From Rheinheimera texasensis DSM 17496 (GTDB lineage Bacteria > Pseudomonadota > Gammaproteobacteria > Enterobacterales > Alteromonadaceae), in assembly GCF_000711985.1 (NCBI RefSeq), contig NZ_KL544005.1:509970-573969 (forward strand): a stretch of 64,000 nt of DNA, in the 5' to 3' direction. Each line of letters starts with the position of its first letter. Position 1 is the first letter of the stretch. The position numbers and the translations under genes are program-made. Shown here in pieces: positions 33,651 to 42,660 of the stretch. The notes below the pieces were generated by a model. The model saw only the letters and a list, made by a program, of their open reading frames with translations. It ran no database searches and was not told the DNA's origin.

Positions 33651-35186
33651 ATGAAAGTCAGAGCCCAAATTGGCATGGTGTTAAACCTCGACAAATGTAT
33701 CGGTTGCCACACCTGCTCTATCACGTGTAAAAACGTCTGGACCTCACGGGAAGGCGTCGAATATGCCTGGTTTAACAACGTTGAAACCAAGCCCGGCATC
33801 GGTTTTCCGAAAGAATGGGAAAACCAGCAAAAATGGCACGGCGGCTGGACCAAAAATGCCAGCGGCGAGCTGGAACTCAAAATTGGCGGCAAACGCCGGG
33901 TGCTGGCGAATATTTTCGCCAACCCGGACTTACCGGAAATTGACGACTATTACGAACCCTTTGATTTTGATTATCAGCATCTGCACACCGCCAAAGACAG
34001 CCAGCACCAGCCGGTCGCGCGGCCGCGGTCACTGATTAGCGGCCAGCGCATGGAGAAAATCGAATGGGGACCAAACTGGGAAGAAATTCTCGGCACTGAG
34101 TTCGAAAAACGCAAAAAAGACCAGAACTTCAACGACGTGGTGCAAAAAGACATTTATGGCCAGTTTGAAAAAACTTTCATGATGTACCTGCCACGGCTGT
34201 GTGAGCACTGCCTGAATCCGGCTTGTGTCGCGGCCTGCCCCAGCGGCGCTGTGTACAAACGCGAAGAAGACGGCATTGTGCTGATCGATCAGGACAAATG
34301 CCGCGGCTGGCGCATGTGTGTGTCGGCCTGTCCGTACAAAAAAATCTATTACAACTGGAAAACCGGTAAATCTGAAAAATGCACTTTCTGCTTCCCGCGC
34401 ATTGAAGCCGGTCAGCCGACTGTGTGCTCAGAAACCTGCGTCGGCCGCATCCGCTATTTAGGTGTGTTGTTGTATGACGCCGACAAAATTGCCGCCGCGG
34501 CCAGCGTTGCCAACGAGCAGGACCTGTATCAGGCGCAGCTGGATATTTTCTTAAATCCAAACGATCCGAAAGTCATCGCCGCCGCCCGCGCCGAAGGCAT
34601 CAGTGATAACTGGATTAAAGCGGCGCAGCAAAGCCCGGTGTACATGATGGCAATGGACTGGAAAATCGCCCTGCCACTGCACCCGGAATACCGCACTCTG
34701 CCGATGGTCTGGTATGTGCCGCCCCTGTCGCCAATTCAAAGCGCCGTACAGGCCGGTCATGTCGGCATGAATGGCGAGATCCCTGATTTAAAATCGCTGC
34801 GTATTCCATTGAAATACTTAGCGAATTTATTAACCGCCGGCGACGAAAAACCTGTGGTGCGGGCTTTGGAGCGGATGATTGCGATGCGCGCCTTTAAACG
34901 CTCGCAGCAGGTCGATGGCGTCGAAGACTTAGCGGTGCTACAGCAGGTCGGCCTCACCGCACATCAGGTGGAAGAAATGTACCGGTATATGGCGCTTGCC
35001 AACTACGAGGACCGGTTTGTCATTCCGACCAGCCATCGCGCTTATGCCGAAAATGCCTATGACCTGAAGAGCTCCTGTGGCTTTAGTTTTGGTAACGGCT
35101 GTGGCGATGGCAATAACGGCGTCAACCTGTTTGGCAGCAAAGCCAAAGGCGTGCGTCAGGTCATTCCGGTGGAATTGAAGGATTAA
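33651..35186 (+). CDS. narH: Respiratory nitrate reductase, beta (iron-sulfur) subunit
   Basis: 511 residues, usual NarH length. It carries electrons from NarI haem to NarG through four Fe-S clusters. Cysteine groups are CIGCHTCSITC near the N-terminus, CEHCLNPACVAACPSG, CRGWRMCVSACP (the Trp in place of one Cys is the normal mark of the 3Fe-4S cluster) and CTFCFPRIEAGQPTVC. Starts 17 bases after narG with GGAGTAGC just before. Confidence 0.98.
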   Translation: MKVRAQIGMVLNLDKCIGCHTCSITCKNVWTSREGVEYAWFNNVETKPGIGFPKEWENQQKWHGGWTKNASGELELKIGGKRRVLANIFANPDLPEIDDYYEPFDFDYQHLHTAKDSQHQPVARPRSLISGQRMEKIEWGPNWEEILGTEFEKRKKDQNFNDVVQKDIYGQFEKTFMMYLPRLCEHCLNPACVAACPSGAVYKREEDGIVLIDQDKCRGWRMCVSACPYKKIYYNWKTGKSEKCTFCFPRIEAGQPTVCSETCVGRIRYLGVLLYDADKIAAAASVANEQDLYQAQLDIFLNPNDPKVIAAARAEGISDNWIKAAQQSPVYMMAMDWKIALPLHPEYRTLPMVWYVPPLSPIQSAVQAGHVGMNGEIPDLKSLRIPLKYLANLLTAGDEKPVVRALERMIAMRAFKRSQQVDGVEDLAVLQQVGLTAHQVEEMYRYMALANYEDRFVIPTSHRAYAENAYDLKSSCGFSFGNGCGDGNNGVNLFGSKAKGVRQVIPVELKD

Positions 35187-35190
35187 CAAC

Positions 35191-35943
35191 ATGCAAATAC
35201 TTCAGGTGATTTCGTTATTGCTCGACTACCCGACCGAACTGCTACACGACAGTCAGGCCGAGCTTGAACAAATTGTGCAGGCGGCGGCGTTGTCCGACGC
35301 CGCCAAAACGGCGCTGCTGGCCTTTATCAGCCAGCGGCTTGGCAAAGATTTAATGGACTGGCAGGCCGAATACGACAGTCAGTTTGAACGCGGCCGTAGC
35401 TTAAGCCTGCTGCTGTTTGAACATTTACACGGCGAATCGCGGGACCGCGGTCAGGCGATGGTCGACCTGCAGGCGCAGTATCGCGAAGCCGGGCTGGATA
35501 TCTCCCAAAAAGAACTGCCGGATTATCTGCCGCTGTACTTAGAGTTTTTATCGACCCAGGGCGATGACAACGCGCGTTTTGGTCTGCAGGAAGTGGCGCC
35601 GATTTTAGGCCTGCTGGCTGCTCGTCTCGCACAGCGCGATTCGGATTATCAAATCCTGCTGCACAGCCTGCTGGAGCTGTCCGAAGCTGACATTGACCTC
35701 GCTGATTTGGCCAAACAAATCAGCAGCGAGCAGCGCGATGACACACCCAAAGCGCTGGATAAAGTCTGGGAAGAGGAAATGGTCAGCTTTATGTCGGCTG
35801 GCAATAACGGCGCCGGTGAAACCAGCTGCCCCAGCAGTCAATACCGCCCAACTGAAGGTCAACGCCGCGACCAGATGGTGCCGGTGCAGTTTTTTAACGA
35901 GGCGACACCCGCTGCCGCTGCAGCTTCAGGAGTTTTATCATGA
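35191..35943 (+). CDS. narJ: Nitrate reductase assembly chaperone
   Basis: 250 residues, TorD/NarJ family. It binds NarG and holds it open for molybdenum cofactor insertion and for assembly with NarHI; it is not part of the final enzyme. Family features are LLDYPTELL near the start, RGRSLSLLLFEHLHGESRDRGQAM and DYLPLYLEFLS. Starts 4 bases after narH; its stop overlaps the narI start (ATGA). Confidence 0.95.
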   Translation: MQILQVISLLLDYPTELLHDSQAELEQIVQAAALSDAAKTALLAFISQRLGKDLMDWQAEYDSQFERGRSLSLLLFEHLHGESRDRGQAMVDLQAQYREAGLDISQKELPDYLPLYLEFLSTQGDDNARFGLQEVAPILGLLAARLAQRDSDYQILLHSLLELSEADIDLADLAKQISSEQRDDTPKALDKVWEEEMVSFMSAGNNGAGETSCPSSQYRPTEGQRRDQMVPVQFFNEATPAAAAASGVLS

Positions 35944-36629
35944 ATTACTTTGATCATCTCGCCTTTGGCATCTACCCCTATATCGCCTTTGCGGTGATGT
36001 TGATTGGCAGCTGGATCCGTTACGACCGCGAGCAATACAGCTGGAAAACCAGCTCTAGCCAGTTGCTGGAAAAGAAAGAGTTACGCCGTGGCAGTATCCC
36101 GTTTCATATCGGCATTCTGGCCATTCTGGGCGGTCATGCCGTCGGTCTGCTGACGCCGGCCGAAGTCTGGCACGTGCTCGGCATCAGCGCGTCATTTAAA
36201 CAAATGATCGCAATGGGCGTCGGCGGCTTTTTTGGCCTGATCTGCCTGTACGGTTTAGTCATTCTGCTGAAACGCCGGCTGACCAATCCACGCGTACGCG
36301 CCAGCAGCAATCCGATGGACATCGCGCTGCTGTGGTTATTACTGGCGCAGCTGCTGTTGGGCTTAACCTCAATTTTTGTCTCCGCCGGTCATATGGACGG
36401 CAGTGAAATGCTGAAGTTAATGGCCTGGGCACAAAACACCGTGACCTTTGACAGCGCAGAAGCAGTCGCGGCGATGCAGGGCGTGCACTGGATTTTTAAA
36501 GCGCACATTGTGCTTGGCATGACGCTGTTTGTAGTGTTTCCGTTCAGCCGGCTGGTGCATATGCTCAGCGTGCCGCTGCAATATATCCGCCGGCCGCATC
36601 AGATTGTGCGTCAGCGCTTTGTGCGCTAA
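35940..36629 (+). CDS. narI: Respiratory nitrate reductase, gamma (cytochrome b) subunit
   Basis: 229 residues, five membrane helices with the N-terminus outside. It takes electrons from quinol at the periplasmic side and passes them through two b haems to NarH. Haem-ligand histidines are visible in PFHIGILAILGGHAVG (helix 2) and in MQGVHWIFKAHIVLGM (helix 5). Translationally coupled to narJ. Confidence 0.97.
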   Translation: MNYFDHLAFGIYPYIAFAVMLIGSWIRYDREQYSWKTSSSQLLEKKELRRGSIPFHIGILAILGGHAVGLLTPAEVWHVLGISASFKQMIAMGVGGFFGLICLYGLVILLKRRLTNPRVRASSNPMDIALLWLLLAQLLLGLTSIFVSAGHMDGSEMLKLMAWAQNTVTFDSAEAVAAMQGVHWIFKAHIVLGMTLFVVFPFSRLVHMLSVPLQYIRRPHQIVRQRFVR

Positions 36630-36663
36630 CCCGCCTCGGAGAAGTGATGCCGTAACCAGAACA

Positions 36664-36686
36664 CAGGCCAGCGCACAGCTGGCCTG
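36664..36686 (+). other. Hairpin between narI and the isomerase gene
   Basis: Perfect 9-bp stem CAGGCCAGC/GCTGGCCTG with a five-base loop, ending just before the GGGAG ribosome site of the next gene. No T-tract; it may be a processing or attenuation site. Confidence 0.4.
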
Positions 36687-36699
36687 TCGGGAGTTCAAC

Positions 36700-37494
36700 A
36701 TGATCGAAGTCAATCAGCAGCAAATTTCCGAAGCGGAGATCTTTGCTGAAATGCAATATCACCCGGCCGCCGACAAACGCGCCGCCATGGTCGCTGCCGC
36801 GCAAAGTCTGATTATTGAAAAGTTAATCTGCCAGCGCGCCGACGAACTGGGCTTAACCAAAGAACTTGCCGCGTTACAACAGACGGAAAACACCGATCAG
36901 CGCCAGGCTGCGCAAGACAGCTTGGTGCAACAAGTGATCGATTTGGAGGTGAAAGTCCCCAGTGCCAAAACAGCGGATTGTGAGCTTTATTATCAGCAAA
37001 ATCCGCAAAAATTCGTCAGCTCGCCATTATTGGAAGTGCGACACATTTTGCTGGCTTGTGCGCCAGACGACCAAACGGGCCGCAGCAAAGCACAACAACA
37101 GGCCGAAGCCCTGATTGGACAAATTCAGGCGGGCAGCGCCTTTGCCGGCTTAGCCAGTCAGTATTCTGCCTGTTCGACCAAAGACAGTGGCGGTTTACTA
37201 GGCCAGATCTCCAAAGGCCAGACCGTGCCGGAACTGGAGCGGCCGTTATTTCGCTTACAGCCGGGCTTATTGCCTTATCCGCTGGAAAGCCGCTATGGCC
37301 TGCATGTGGTTGAAGTGCTGCACAGAGTCGAAGGCCAGCAGTTGCCCTATCAAGCGGTTTCACAACGCATTGCCGACTACCTGAACGAAAAAGTCCGGCG
37401 TAAAGCGATCAGTCAGTACATCACGCAGCTAATCTCAACCTCACAGATTGATGGCTTTGATTTTAATGTGAATTCATCACCGTTGATGCAATAA
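36700..37494 (+). CDS. Parvulin-type peptidyl-prolyl isomerase of the nar operon
   Basis: 264 residues from the ATG at 36700 with GGGAG 5-6 bases upstream. No signal peptide, so probably cytoplasmic. An N-terminal helical segment precedes a parvulin domain (about 120-215): LEVRHILLACAP, FAGLASQYSACSTKDSGGLLG, and SRYGLHVVEV. Similar genes close many nar operons, where they are thought to help fold or mature the nitrate reductase. Ends before a hairpin at 37510-37536. Confidence 0.88.
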   Translation: MIEVNQQQISEAEIFAEMQYHPAADKRAAMVAAAQSLIIEKLICQRADELGLTKELAALQQTENTDQRQAAQDSLVQQVIDLEVKVPSAKTADCELYYQQNPQKFVSSPLLEVRHILLACAPDDQTGRSKAQQQAEALIGQIQAGSAFAGLASQYSACSTKDSGGLLGQISKGQTVPELERPLFRLQPGLLPYPLESRYGLHVVEVLHRVEGQQLPYQAVSQRIADYLNEKVRRKAISQYITQLISTSQIDGFDFNVNSSPLMQ

Positions 37495-37509
37495 TTGACG
37501 TGGGATAGC

Positions 37510-37536
37510 CGCTGGCCGTTATTACAACGGTCAGCG
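37510..37536 (+). terminator. Probable terminator of the nar operon
   Basis: CGCTGGCCGTT and AACGGTCAGCG (10 of 11 paired) with a five-base loop, 16 bases after the isomerase stop. The following T-richness (CTGTCTGTTT) is weak, so termination may be partial. Confidence 0.45.
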
Positions 37537-37629
37537 CTGTCTGTTTCCAGCATTAGTTCGATGCTGCCGTTTTTATGCACTAAACACAGCGGATGAATTT
37601 TGGCTGTCGAATTATAAGGTCTGATACCC

Positions 37630-38808
37630 ATGTTCAAGGGATACATTCGCTGGTTCAAACATGTATTCGCATTAAATAACTGTAATGGTCAGCGCCTTTC
37701 AGCCATTCCATTGACTCAACGTTTTAAAGCGGTCACCGCTGCGTTTGTTGCGCTGTGGCTCGTTGCCCAAATCAGCGAGTTTTCACTGCGTGGCAGTGAG
37801 CATGCTCTGTTGCTGGCGTCTATGGGGGCTTCTGCCGTTTTATTATTTGGCTTGCCAGGCAGCCCTTTAGCAAAACCGGCAGTTTTCTTTTGGGGCCATT
37901 TACTTGCTGCCGCTATCGGACTAATGGTCAGCCATTTGGTGAATCATTTCGCGCTTATGGCTGCCCTGACCATTTCCTTGGTGATATTGATGATGTATCT
38001 ATTTGAGGTGATGCATCCGCCTGCGGGGGTTACAGCTCTAATTCCCGTGATAGCAACAACTACTGGACCTGCGCTAGGGTTTGATTTTCTACTATACCCG
38101 GTCGGCCTGAATTTAATCGTGATGCTAACGGTCAGTTTGTTCTTACAACGCTATTTGTTAAGAATCAACAAAATCACTCCGGATCCAGGAACACTAGGAA
38201 CCCGAGACTTACCTCCACTAGCAAAGAGCCAGTTGCAGAAACAGGACATACGAGCAGCCATGCAAGAATGCTCACCGGGGCTGGATATTAGTGAGTCTGA
38301 CCTGGTGCGTTTATTCAGCCTTGCTCAACAAAAAGCAATGAACCGACAAATTAGGACGCTTCATTGTAGCGACATCATGGCAAAGGACTTAGTGACTGTC
38401 GAGCCGGAAACGTCGTTGCAACAAGCATGGAATTTGCTCCGTAAACATAAAATCAACATGTTGCCGGTCGTCGATGCCAATTATCGTTTGGTCGGTGTGA
38501 TCTCGGTCTCAGATTTTTTAAATGACCTTGCGATTGCAGAACACACTGGAATCAGCCAACACCTTCACAGCCTGCGGCTTCATTTGCGGCTGAAATGGTT
38601 AGGTAGCGCGCATTTTGCCCACCACAAGGTGGCAGACAAAATGAGCACTCGCTTGATAGTCGCAACACCAAACGACGCGATATCAACGCTCGTGCCATTA
38701 CTTGCTAACAATGGATTACATCAAGTCCCTATTGTGACCGAAAACTTTGAACTTTGCGGTGTTGTCACTCAATCTGACTTGATGACGGCTATGACACATT
38801 CCAAGTAA
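37630..38808 (+). CDS. HPP-family membrane protein with C-terminal CBS pair, probable nitrite transporter
   Basis: 392 residues. About five membrane helices in the first 180 residues carry the family motif EVMHPPAGVTAL (about 125-136). A linker leads to two CBS domains (about 245-300 and 330-390; CSDIMAKDLVTVEPETSL, VADKMSTRLIVATPNDAIS), which in other proteins sense adenosine nucleotides. HPP proteins from cyanobacteria and chloroplasts transport nitrite, and this gene lies between nitrate reductase and nirC, so nitrite transport with nucleotide control is a reasonable inference. AAGG precedes the start by 9 bases. Confidence 0.82.
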   Translation: MFKGYIRWFKHVFALNNCNGQRLSAIPLTQRFKAVTAAFVALWLVAQISEFSLRGSEHALLLASMGASAVLLFGLPGSPLAKPAVFFWGHLLAAAIGLMVSHLVNHFALMAALTISLVILMMYLFEVMHPPAGVTALIPVIATTTGPALGFDFLLYPVGLNLIVMLTVSLFLQRYLLRINKITPDPGTLGTRDLPPLAKSQLQKQDIRAAMQECSPGLDISESDLVRLFSLAQQKAMNRQIRTLHCSDIMAKDLVTVEPETSLQQAWNLLRKHKINMLPVVDANYRLVGVISVSDFLNDLAIAEHTGISQHLHSLRLHLRLKWLGSAHFAHHKVADKMSTRLIVATPNDAISTLVPLLANNGLHQVPIVTENFELCGVVTQSDLMTAMTHSK

Positions 38809-38839
38809 TTCAGTAGCTACAACTACTAACCACCCAAAT

Positions 38840-38855
38840 TACCTCTTTGTGGTTA
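38840..38855. promoter_or_regulatory. NarL/NarP-like site before the first porin gene
   Basis: TACCTCTTTGTGGTTA matches TACYYMT-NN-AKRRGTA at 14 of 16 positions, with a perfect left heptamer. Centre about 94 bases before the porin ATG. Confidence 0.45.
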
Positions 38856-38941
38856 TCCGACTGTTTATATTGGTATTTTCCTGAAAAACGCCTTTTATTC
38901 CACCTACAATACGCGCAGCGAACCGCAAGAGGAAAACTACG

Positions 38942-40126
38942 ATGAAACGCGCGTTATTGCTGGCCAGCCTGGCCCTGTCTGAAGCAGCTTTTGCAGATGG
39001 CATCAATCAAATATGGCAAGACTCTAGCTTAAAATGGAATTTCCGTTATCGCCTCGAACAAGTGCAACCTGATGGTCCGCTCGAGGATGCTTTAGCGTCG
39101 ACATTGCGCAGCCGACTCACAGTCAATACTGGTAAATGGACATTGGCTTCCAATCAAAGTATTAGCGCGTTGATTGAAGCTGACCATGTGGCCGTAATCG
39201 GTGGCGAGACTTATAACAATACAGTGAATGGTTTGAGCAAATACGCCACAATCGCAGATCCGGACGGCCTGGATTTGAATCAGGCTGCTCTGTTGTTTAA
39301 AGCAGGTGACTCCAGTCAAATTACGCTTGGCAGGCAGCGCCTGAACTTCGGCGACCAACGCTTTATTGGCAGTGTTGGTTGGCGGCAGAACGAACAGACT
39401 TTTGATGGGATCCGACTGACACAGAGTTTCGGCAGTGCGGTGCAACTCGATCTTGCCAGTTTACATAATGCAAATCGGGTGTTTGGTCCGGATGGGACGA
39501 ATGCTGACTTACACGGGCGGTTTAATCTGGCACAGGCACAATGGATGGTCAAACCAGAACATGTGCTGCAAGGCTATTTCTATGACCTCGATTTTGACAG
39601 TCTCATCGCCCGTTCTAGCAGCACAAGTGGCCTTGATTACAAAGGTGCAGCGCAAGGTTTTAAATGGCAGCTGGCCCTTGCCAATCAACAGGATGCTCAC
39701 CTGGCTCCCACCAATTACAATGTCAGCTATCAACGGATGGAACTGAGTTATCCACTGGGTAAAGTTACAGTCAAAGGGATTGCCGAAAGGTTAGGCTCTG
39801 ATGGCAAAGTGGCATTCCAGACGCCATTTGCCACTTTACATGCGTTTAATGGCTTTGCTGACATGTTTTTAACCACTCCGGTCAATGGCTTACGGGAGCA
39901 TGCGGTACAGTTGGCTTTCCCATTACTGAAAACAAAAGCGACGGTCTCCTGGCACCGTTTCAACAGTGATTATGCTGATATCCATTACGGCAATGAAATA
40001 GGTGCGACGCTTGCCTATGAAGTAAACCCTCAATGGCAATTGTTGGGTAAAGTCGCCTTTTATCAGGCAGATAAATTTCAGGCAGATACTCGTAAATTCT
40101 GGTGGATGGTGACTTACCAGCCATAA
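38942..40126 (+). CDS. Outer-membrane porin of the alginate-export-like family (paralogue 1)
   Basis: 394 residues. Signal peptide ends about residue 18 (SEAAFA|DG). The rest is rich in alternating amphipathic strands and ends in an aromatic-containing strand (FWWMVTYQP), as in beta-barrels. Distinctive segment: GRQRLNFGDQRFIGSVGWRQ, nearly the same as in the gene at 44453-45718. Its place between an HPP transporter and nirC, with a NarL-like site upstream, suggests a role in passage of nitrate or nitrite across the outer membrane; this is inferred. GAGG precedes the start closely. Confidence 0.78.
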   Translation: MKRALLLASLALSEAAFADGINQIWQDSSLKWNFRYRLEQVQPDGPLEDALASTLRSRLTVNTGKWTLASNQSISALIEADHVAVIGGETYNNTVNGLSKYATIADPDGLDLNQAALLFKAGDSSQITLGRQRLNFGDQRFIGSVGWRQNEQTFDGIRLTQSFGSAVQLDLASLHNANRVFGPDGTNADLHGRFNLAQAQWMVKPEHVLQGYFYDLDFDSLIARSSSTSGLDYKGAAQGFKWQLALANQQDAHLAPTNYNVSYQRMELSYPLGKVTVKGIAERLGSDGKVAFQTPFATLHAFNGFADMFLTTPVNGLREHAVQLAFPLLKTKATVSWHRFNSDYADIHYGNEIGATLAYEVNPQWQLLGKVAFYQADKFQADTRKFWWMVTYQP

Positions 40127-40146
40127 AAGCGATTTAGTCTCTCGGT

Positions 40147-40170
40147 CCGACAACTCCACGTCGGTTTTTT
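40147..40170 (+). terminator. Terminator of the first porin gene
   Basis: CCGAC (40147-40151), eight-base loop, GTCGG (40160-40164), then six T. A second hairpin (AGCGCCA/TGGCGCT, 40173-40199) followed by TTTTT lies right behind and overlaps the end of the antiterminator gene on the other strand. Confidence 0.75.
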
Positions 40171-40181
40171 GCAGCGCCACT

Positions 40182-41429
40182 TCATATTGATTTGGCGCTC
40201 TTTTTATTGCGAATGGCAAACTTTTCTACGACCTGCTCAGCCACTTTCGCTAGTGATTCCTGCCTATCCATTGCCAGTTTTTGTAATTGGTGATGGGCTT
40301 GTTGCTCAGTCAGCTGATGCTGGTCGATTAACAGTAGCTTTGCTCTTTGAATAATTTTGAGTTCTTGTACCGCAATTCTTGCATTACATAACTCTGCCTC
40401 AATATTTGAAATGTAGTGTGACTGCTCCCGCAACAAGTGTAGCAACGATGCTTGTTCCGGATATTTCACAGTACTTGGAATAAGGGGCGGTCCATTATCT
40501 TTCGTTATTCCTACCTGTTCTGTCCGATGAAGTTGTAGCAAACGCTGTTCTTTATCGTAGATTTGTCTCGAGTTGGTCAATTGCAATTCCAGGTTCGCTT
40601 TGACGGGCTCTAACATACTGTGCAACACATCAATCCGTTGAGTGGCGCTTTGGTACCACAGCTCTGCTAATGCTGGCGACGCCTGTGAGTGAACACAAAG
40701 ACCAAGCATCAGCTGTTTCAGTTCAGCATACTGTTGGTCAGTATCTTGCTCAAAGTAGGGCTGAAACTGCCGACTACTCTCGGCATCGATTACCGGCCAA
40801 AGTGCCCGTAAAGCATCATTTTGAGACTGCCCCAGTACTTGTAATCGCTCTACCAGCTCACCTCCAGCCGCTTTACCAGAAAATGCAATGACTCCCCAGG
40901 CACGTTCCTGTCCCGCATACTCTTTGGCTTGTAATAGATAGATCAGGCTAAGTACCGACCTGCTGACCTGCGCAGAAACCGACAGTCCTGCCGCGTCAAT
41001 CACCACATCAAGCCAAAGACGGATCAATACTGAATATTTTTCACAGGGTGCCTGACTGACTTCCTGCTGCAACTGGTAGTGCTGTACAGATTTTCTGATC
41101 TCCGGTAAGCCAAAACTACTTTGCAACGCCAATGCTATCGAAGTTTGCAATCTTGCCGCACTGATGTAGCCCGACGACATGATGTTTTGTATCACCCGGG
41201 CTGTATTTTCCAAGGCCTGCTCAACTAATTTGGCCTGATCATTCAGCTGGATTTGGAATGAGGTCTGCGGTGTATACATCACCAAATTGCTGAGTCCACG
41301 CTCGCGTTGCAGGTGGTGAACGACATCGCCGATTTGAGCCACTAACTCAATCAGTGCATGGAGCTGCCGCAATGCAGCCAAATCTTGCTGCTTTGCTGCC
41401 AATAATAAACGAAGCACTAATGGATCCAT
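40182..41429 (-). CDS. NIT-ANTAR nitrate/nitrite-responsive antiterminator, NasR-like
   Basis: 415 residues, close to Klebsiella NasR (about 396). Residues about 30-270 form a soluble NIT domain (HHLQRERGLSNLVMY, QAKEYAGQERAWGVIAFSG), and about 345-405 an ANTAR RNA-binding domain (ELKIIQRAKLLLIDQHQLTEQQAHHQLQKLAMD). NasR binds nitrate or nitrite and then stabilises a leader hairpin that prevents a terminator. The expected targets are in the window: the leaders of nirC (divergent, next door) and nirB both show a hexaloop hairpin overlapping a terminator. No clear ribosome site precedes the ATG. Confidence 0.9.
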   Translation of the reverse strand: MDPLVLRLLLAAKQQDLAALRQLHALIELVAQIGDVVHHLQRERGLSNLVMYTPQTSFQIQLNDQAKLVEQALENTARVIQNIMSSGYISAARLQTSIALALQSSFGLPEIRKSVQHYQLQQEVSQAPCEKYSVLIRLWLDVVIDAAGLSVSAQVSRSVLSLIYLLQAKEYAGQERAWGVIAFSGKAAGGELVERLQVLGQSQNDALRALWPVIDAESSRQFQPYFEQDTDQQYAELKQLMLGLCVHSQASPALAELWYQSATQRIDVLHSMLEPVKANLELQLTNSRQIYDKEQRLLQLHRTEQVGITKDNGPPLIPSTVKYPEQASLLHLLREQSHYISNIEAELCNARIAVQELKIIQRAKLLLIDQHQLTEQQAHHQLQKLAMDRQESLAKVAEQVVEKFAIRNKKSAKSI

Positions 41430-41809
41430 TGGAACTCAGCATCTATTTCAAGGAACTTTGCTATCGCAAATGATGTTCCAACATAGCAAATACAAAACTA
41501 TGTCACTGATTTATATAATGTATATTGCCAATAGCCATTCAGTACGCTAACACTGCGAAATACAAAAATGCGCTATGGCTGTGCAACCCCTGCACTGATA
41601 TGGCGCACCATCAAGAAGATGTTGAACACACTAAAAATATTTTCCCATAGATATGAAAGACTTAACTAGTTAGCAAATCTGGCATCTGAAATGCATTAAC
41701 TGGAAAGCGGAATAACCGCAGCAATCACAACAGAATATTGGACAAAGGCGTCCGCTCCTCACCTGAGGGCGGACGCTTTTTTTTGCACACAGCACAAGAA
41801 GGAAAAACT
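41430..41809. promoter_or_regulatory. Divergent control region with long nirC leader
   Basis: 380 bases without a gene. Contains an 8-bp inverted pair TTTGCTAT/ATAGCAAA near the antiterminator start, an A/T-rich part at about 41505-41535 suited to a promoter, a GCGG-AATAA-CCGC hairpin (41707-41719), and the P2/terminator pair of the nirC leader. No convincing FNR or NarL box was found here. Confidence 0.5.
41740..41784 (+). promoter_or_regulatory. Probable ANTAR antitermination leader of nirC
   Basis: A small hairpin GGAC-AAAGGC-GTCC (41740-41753) has a six-base loop with A at position 1 and G at position 4, the hallmark of ANTAR target loops. Its 3' strand overlaps the 5' strand of an intrinsic terminator: GCGTCCGC (41748-41755) with GCGGACGC (41769-41776), internal CCTCA/TGAGG extension, then eight T (41777-41784). 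The two structures exclude each other. nirC starts 26 bases later. Confidence 0.75.
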
Positions 41810-42658
41810 ATGGCTTACCTTATTCCCGCTGAATTTGTCACCAAAATGGTCGACGCTGGCGAATCAAAGATTTTTATGTCGACCCGGGATACTCTGATTC
41901 GTGCCTTCATGGCAGGGGCGATTCTGGCACTGGCGGCCGTATTTGCAGTGACAGTCTCTGTACAAACCGGTTCACCGTTGGCTGGAGCTATGTTATTTCC
42001 GGTTGGCTTTATCATGTTGTATTTAATGGGTTTTGACTTGTTAACCGGTGTTTTTGTGTTAACACCTTTAGCATGGTTAGATAAGCGCCCTGGGGTTACC
42101 ATTAGCGGCATTTTAAGGAATTGGGGATTGGTATTTTGTGGCAATTTCGCTGGTGCTTTGACAGTTGCGTTCATGATGGCCTTTGTATTCACGATGGGGT
42201 TTGACGCCCCGGCCGGCCCGGTCGGTGAAAAGCTGGCTGGCGTTGGTGAAGCCAGAACCGTGGGTTATGCTGCACATGGCGTTAGCGGATGGCTGACAAT
42301 CTTTTTACGCGGCATGCTGTGTAACTGGATGGTATCGATGGGCGTCGTTGGCGCCATGATATCCACCAATGTCAGTGGCAAAGTGATCGCGATGTGGATG
42401 CCGATCATGCTGTTCTTTTATATGGTATTCGAACATTCGGTCGTCAATATGTTTCTGTTTCCTTTTGCCTTGATGATGGGCGGCGATTTTTCCGTGATGG
42501 ACTATCTGCTGTGGAACGAGATCCCGACAGCACTGGGCAATCTGGTTGGTGGTTTGGCATTTACCGGTCTCACTTTGTATAGCACTCACTACAAAACGGC
42601 ACCGAAGCGGGATTTGTTGAACACAAGCAGTTACAGTACGAATAAAAAGGCCGCCTGA
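41810..42658 (+). CDS. nirC: Formate/nitrite transporter family channel, nitrite type
   Basis: 282 residues from the ATG at 41810 with AAGGA about 8 bases before; a longer frame from 41738 would run through the leader terminator. Six membrane helices of the FocA/NirC fold; conserved features include LRNWGLVFCGNFAGAL, LRGMLCNWMVSMGV and EHSVVNMFLFPFALMMGG with the pore histidine. It carries nitrite across the inner membrane. Regulated by a probable nitrate-dependent antitermination leader and followed 2 bases later by a phosphatase-kinase gene. Confidence 0.9.
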   Translation: MAYLIPAEFVTKMVDAGESKIFMSTRDTLIRAFMAGAILALAAVFAVTVSVQTGSPLAGAMLFPVGFIMLYLMGFDLLTGVFVLTPLAWLDKRPGVTISGILRNWGLVFCGNFAGALTVAFMMAFVFTMGFDAPAGPVGEKLAGVGEARTVGYAAHGVSGWLTIFLRGMLCNWMVSMGVVGAMISTNVSGKVIAMWMPIMLFFYMVFEHSVVNMFLFPFALMMGGDFSVMDYLLWNEIPTALGNLVGGLAFTGLTLYSTHYKTAPKRDLLNTSSYSTNKKAA

Positions 42659-42660
42659 TA

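Noticed and set aside
41575-41620. Possible sigma-54 promoter (TGGC...TGCA) before nirC
   Set aside because: The spacing between the GG and GC pairs is 13, not 10.
41707-41719. GCGG-AATAA-CCGC hairpin as the first ANTAR hairpin of nirC
   Set aside because: The loop has five bases and no G in position, so it does not fit the hexaloop rule; kept only as a leader hairpin.
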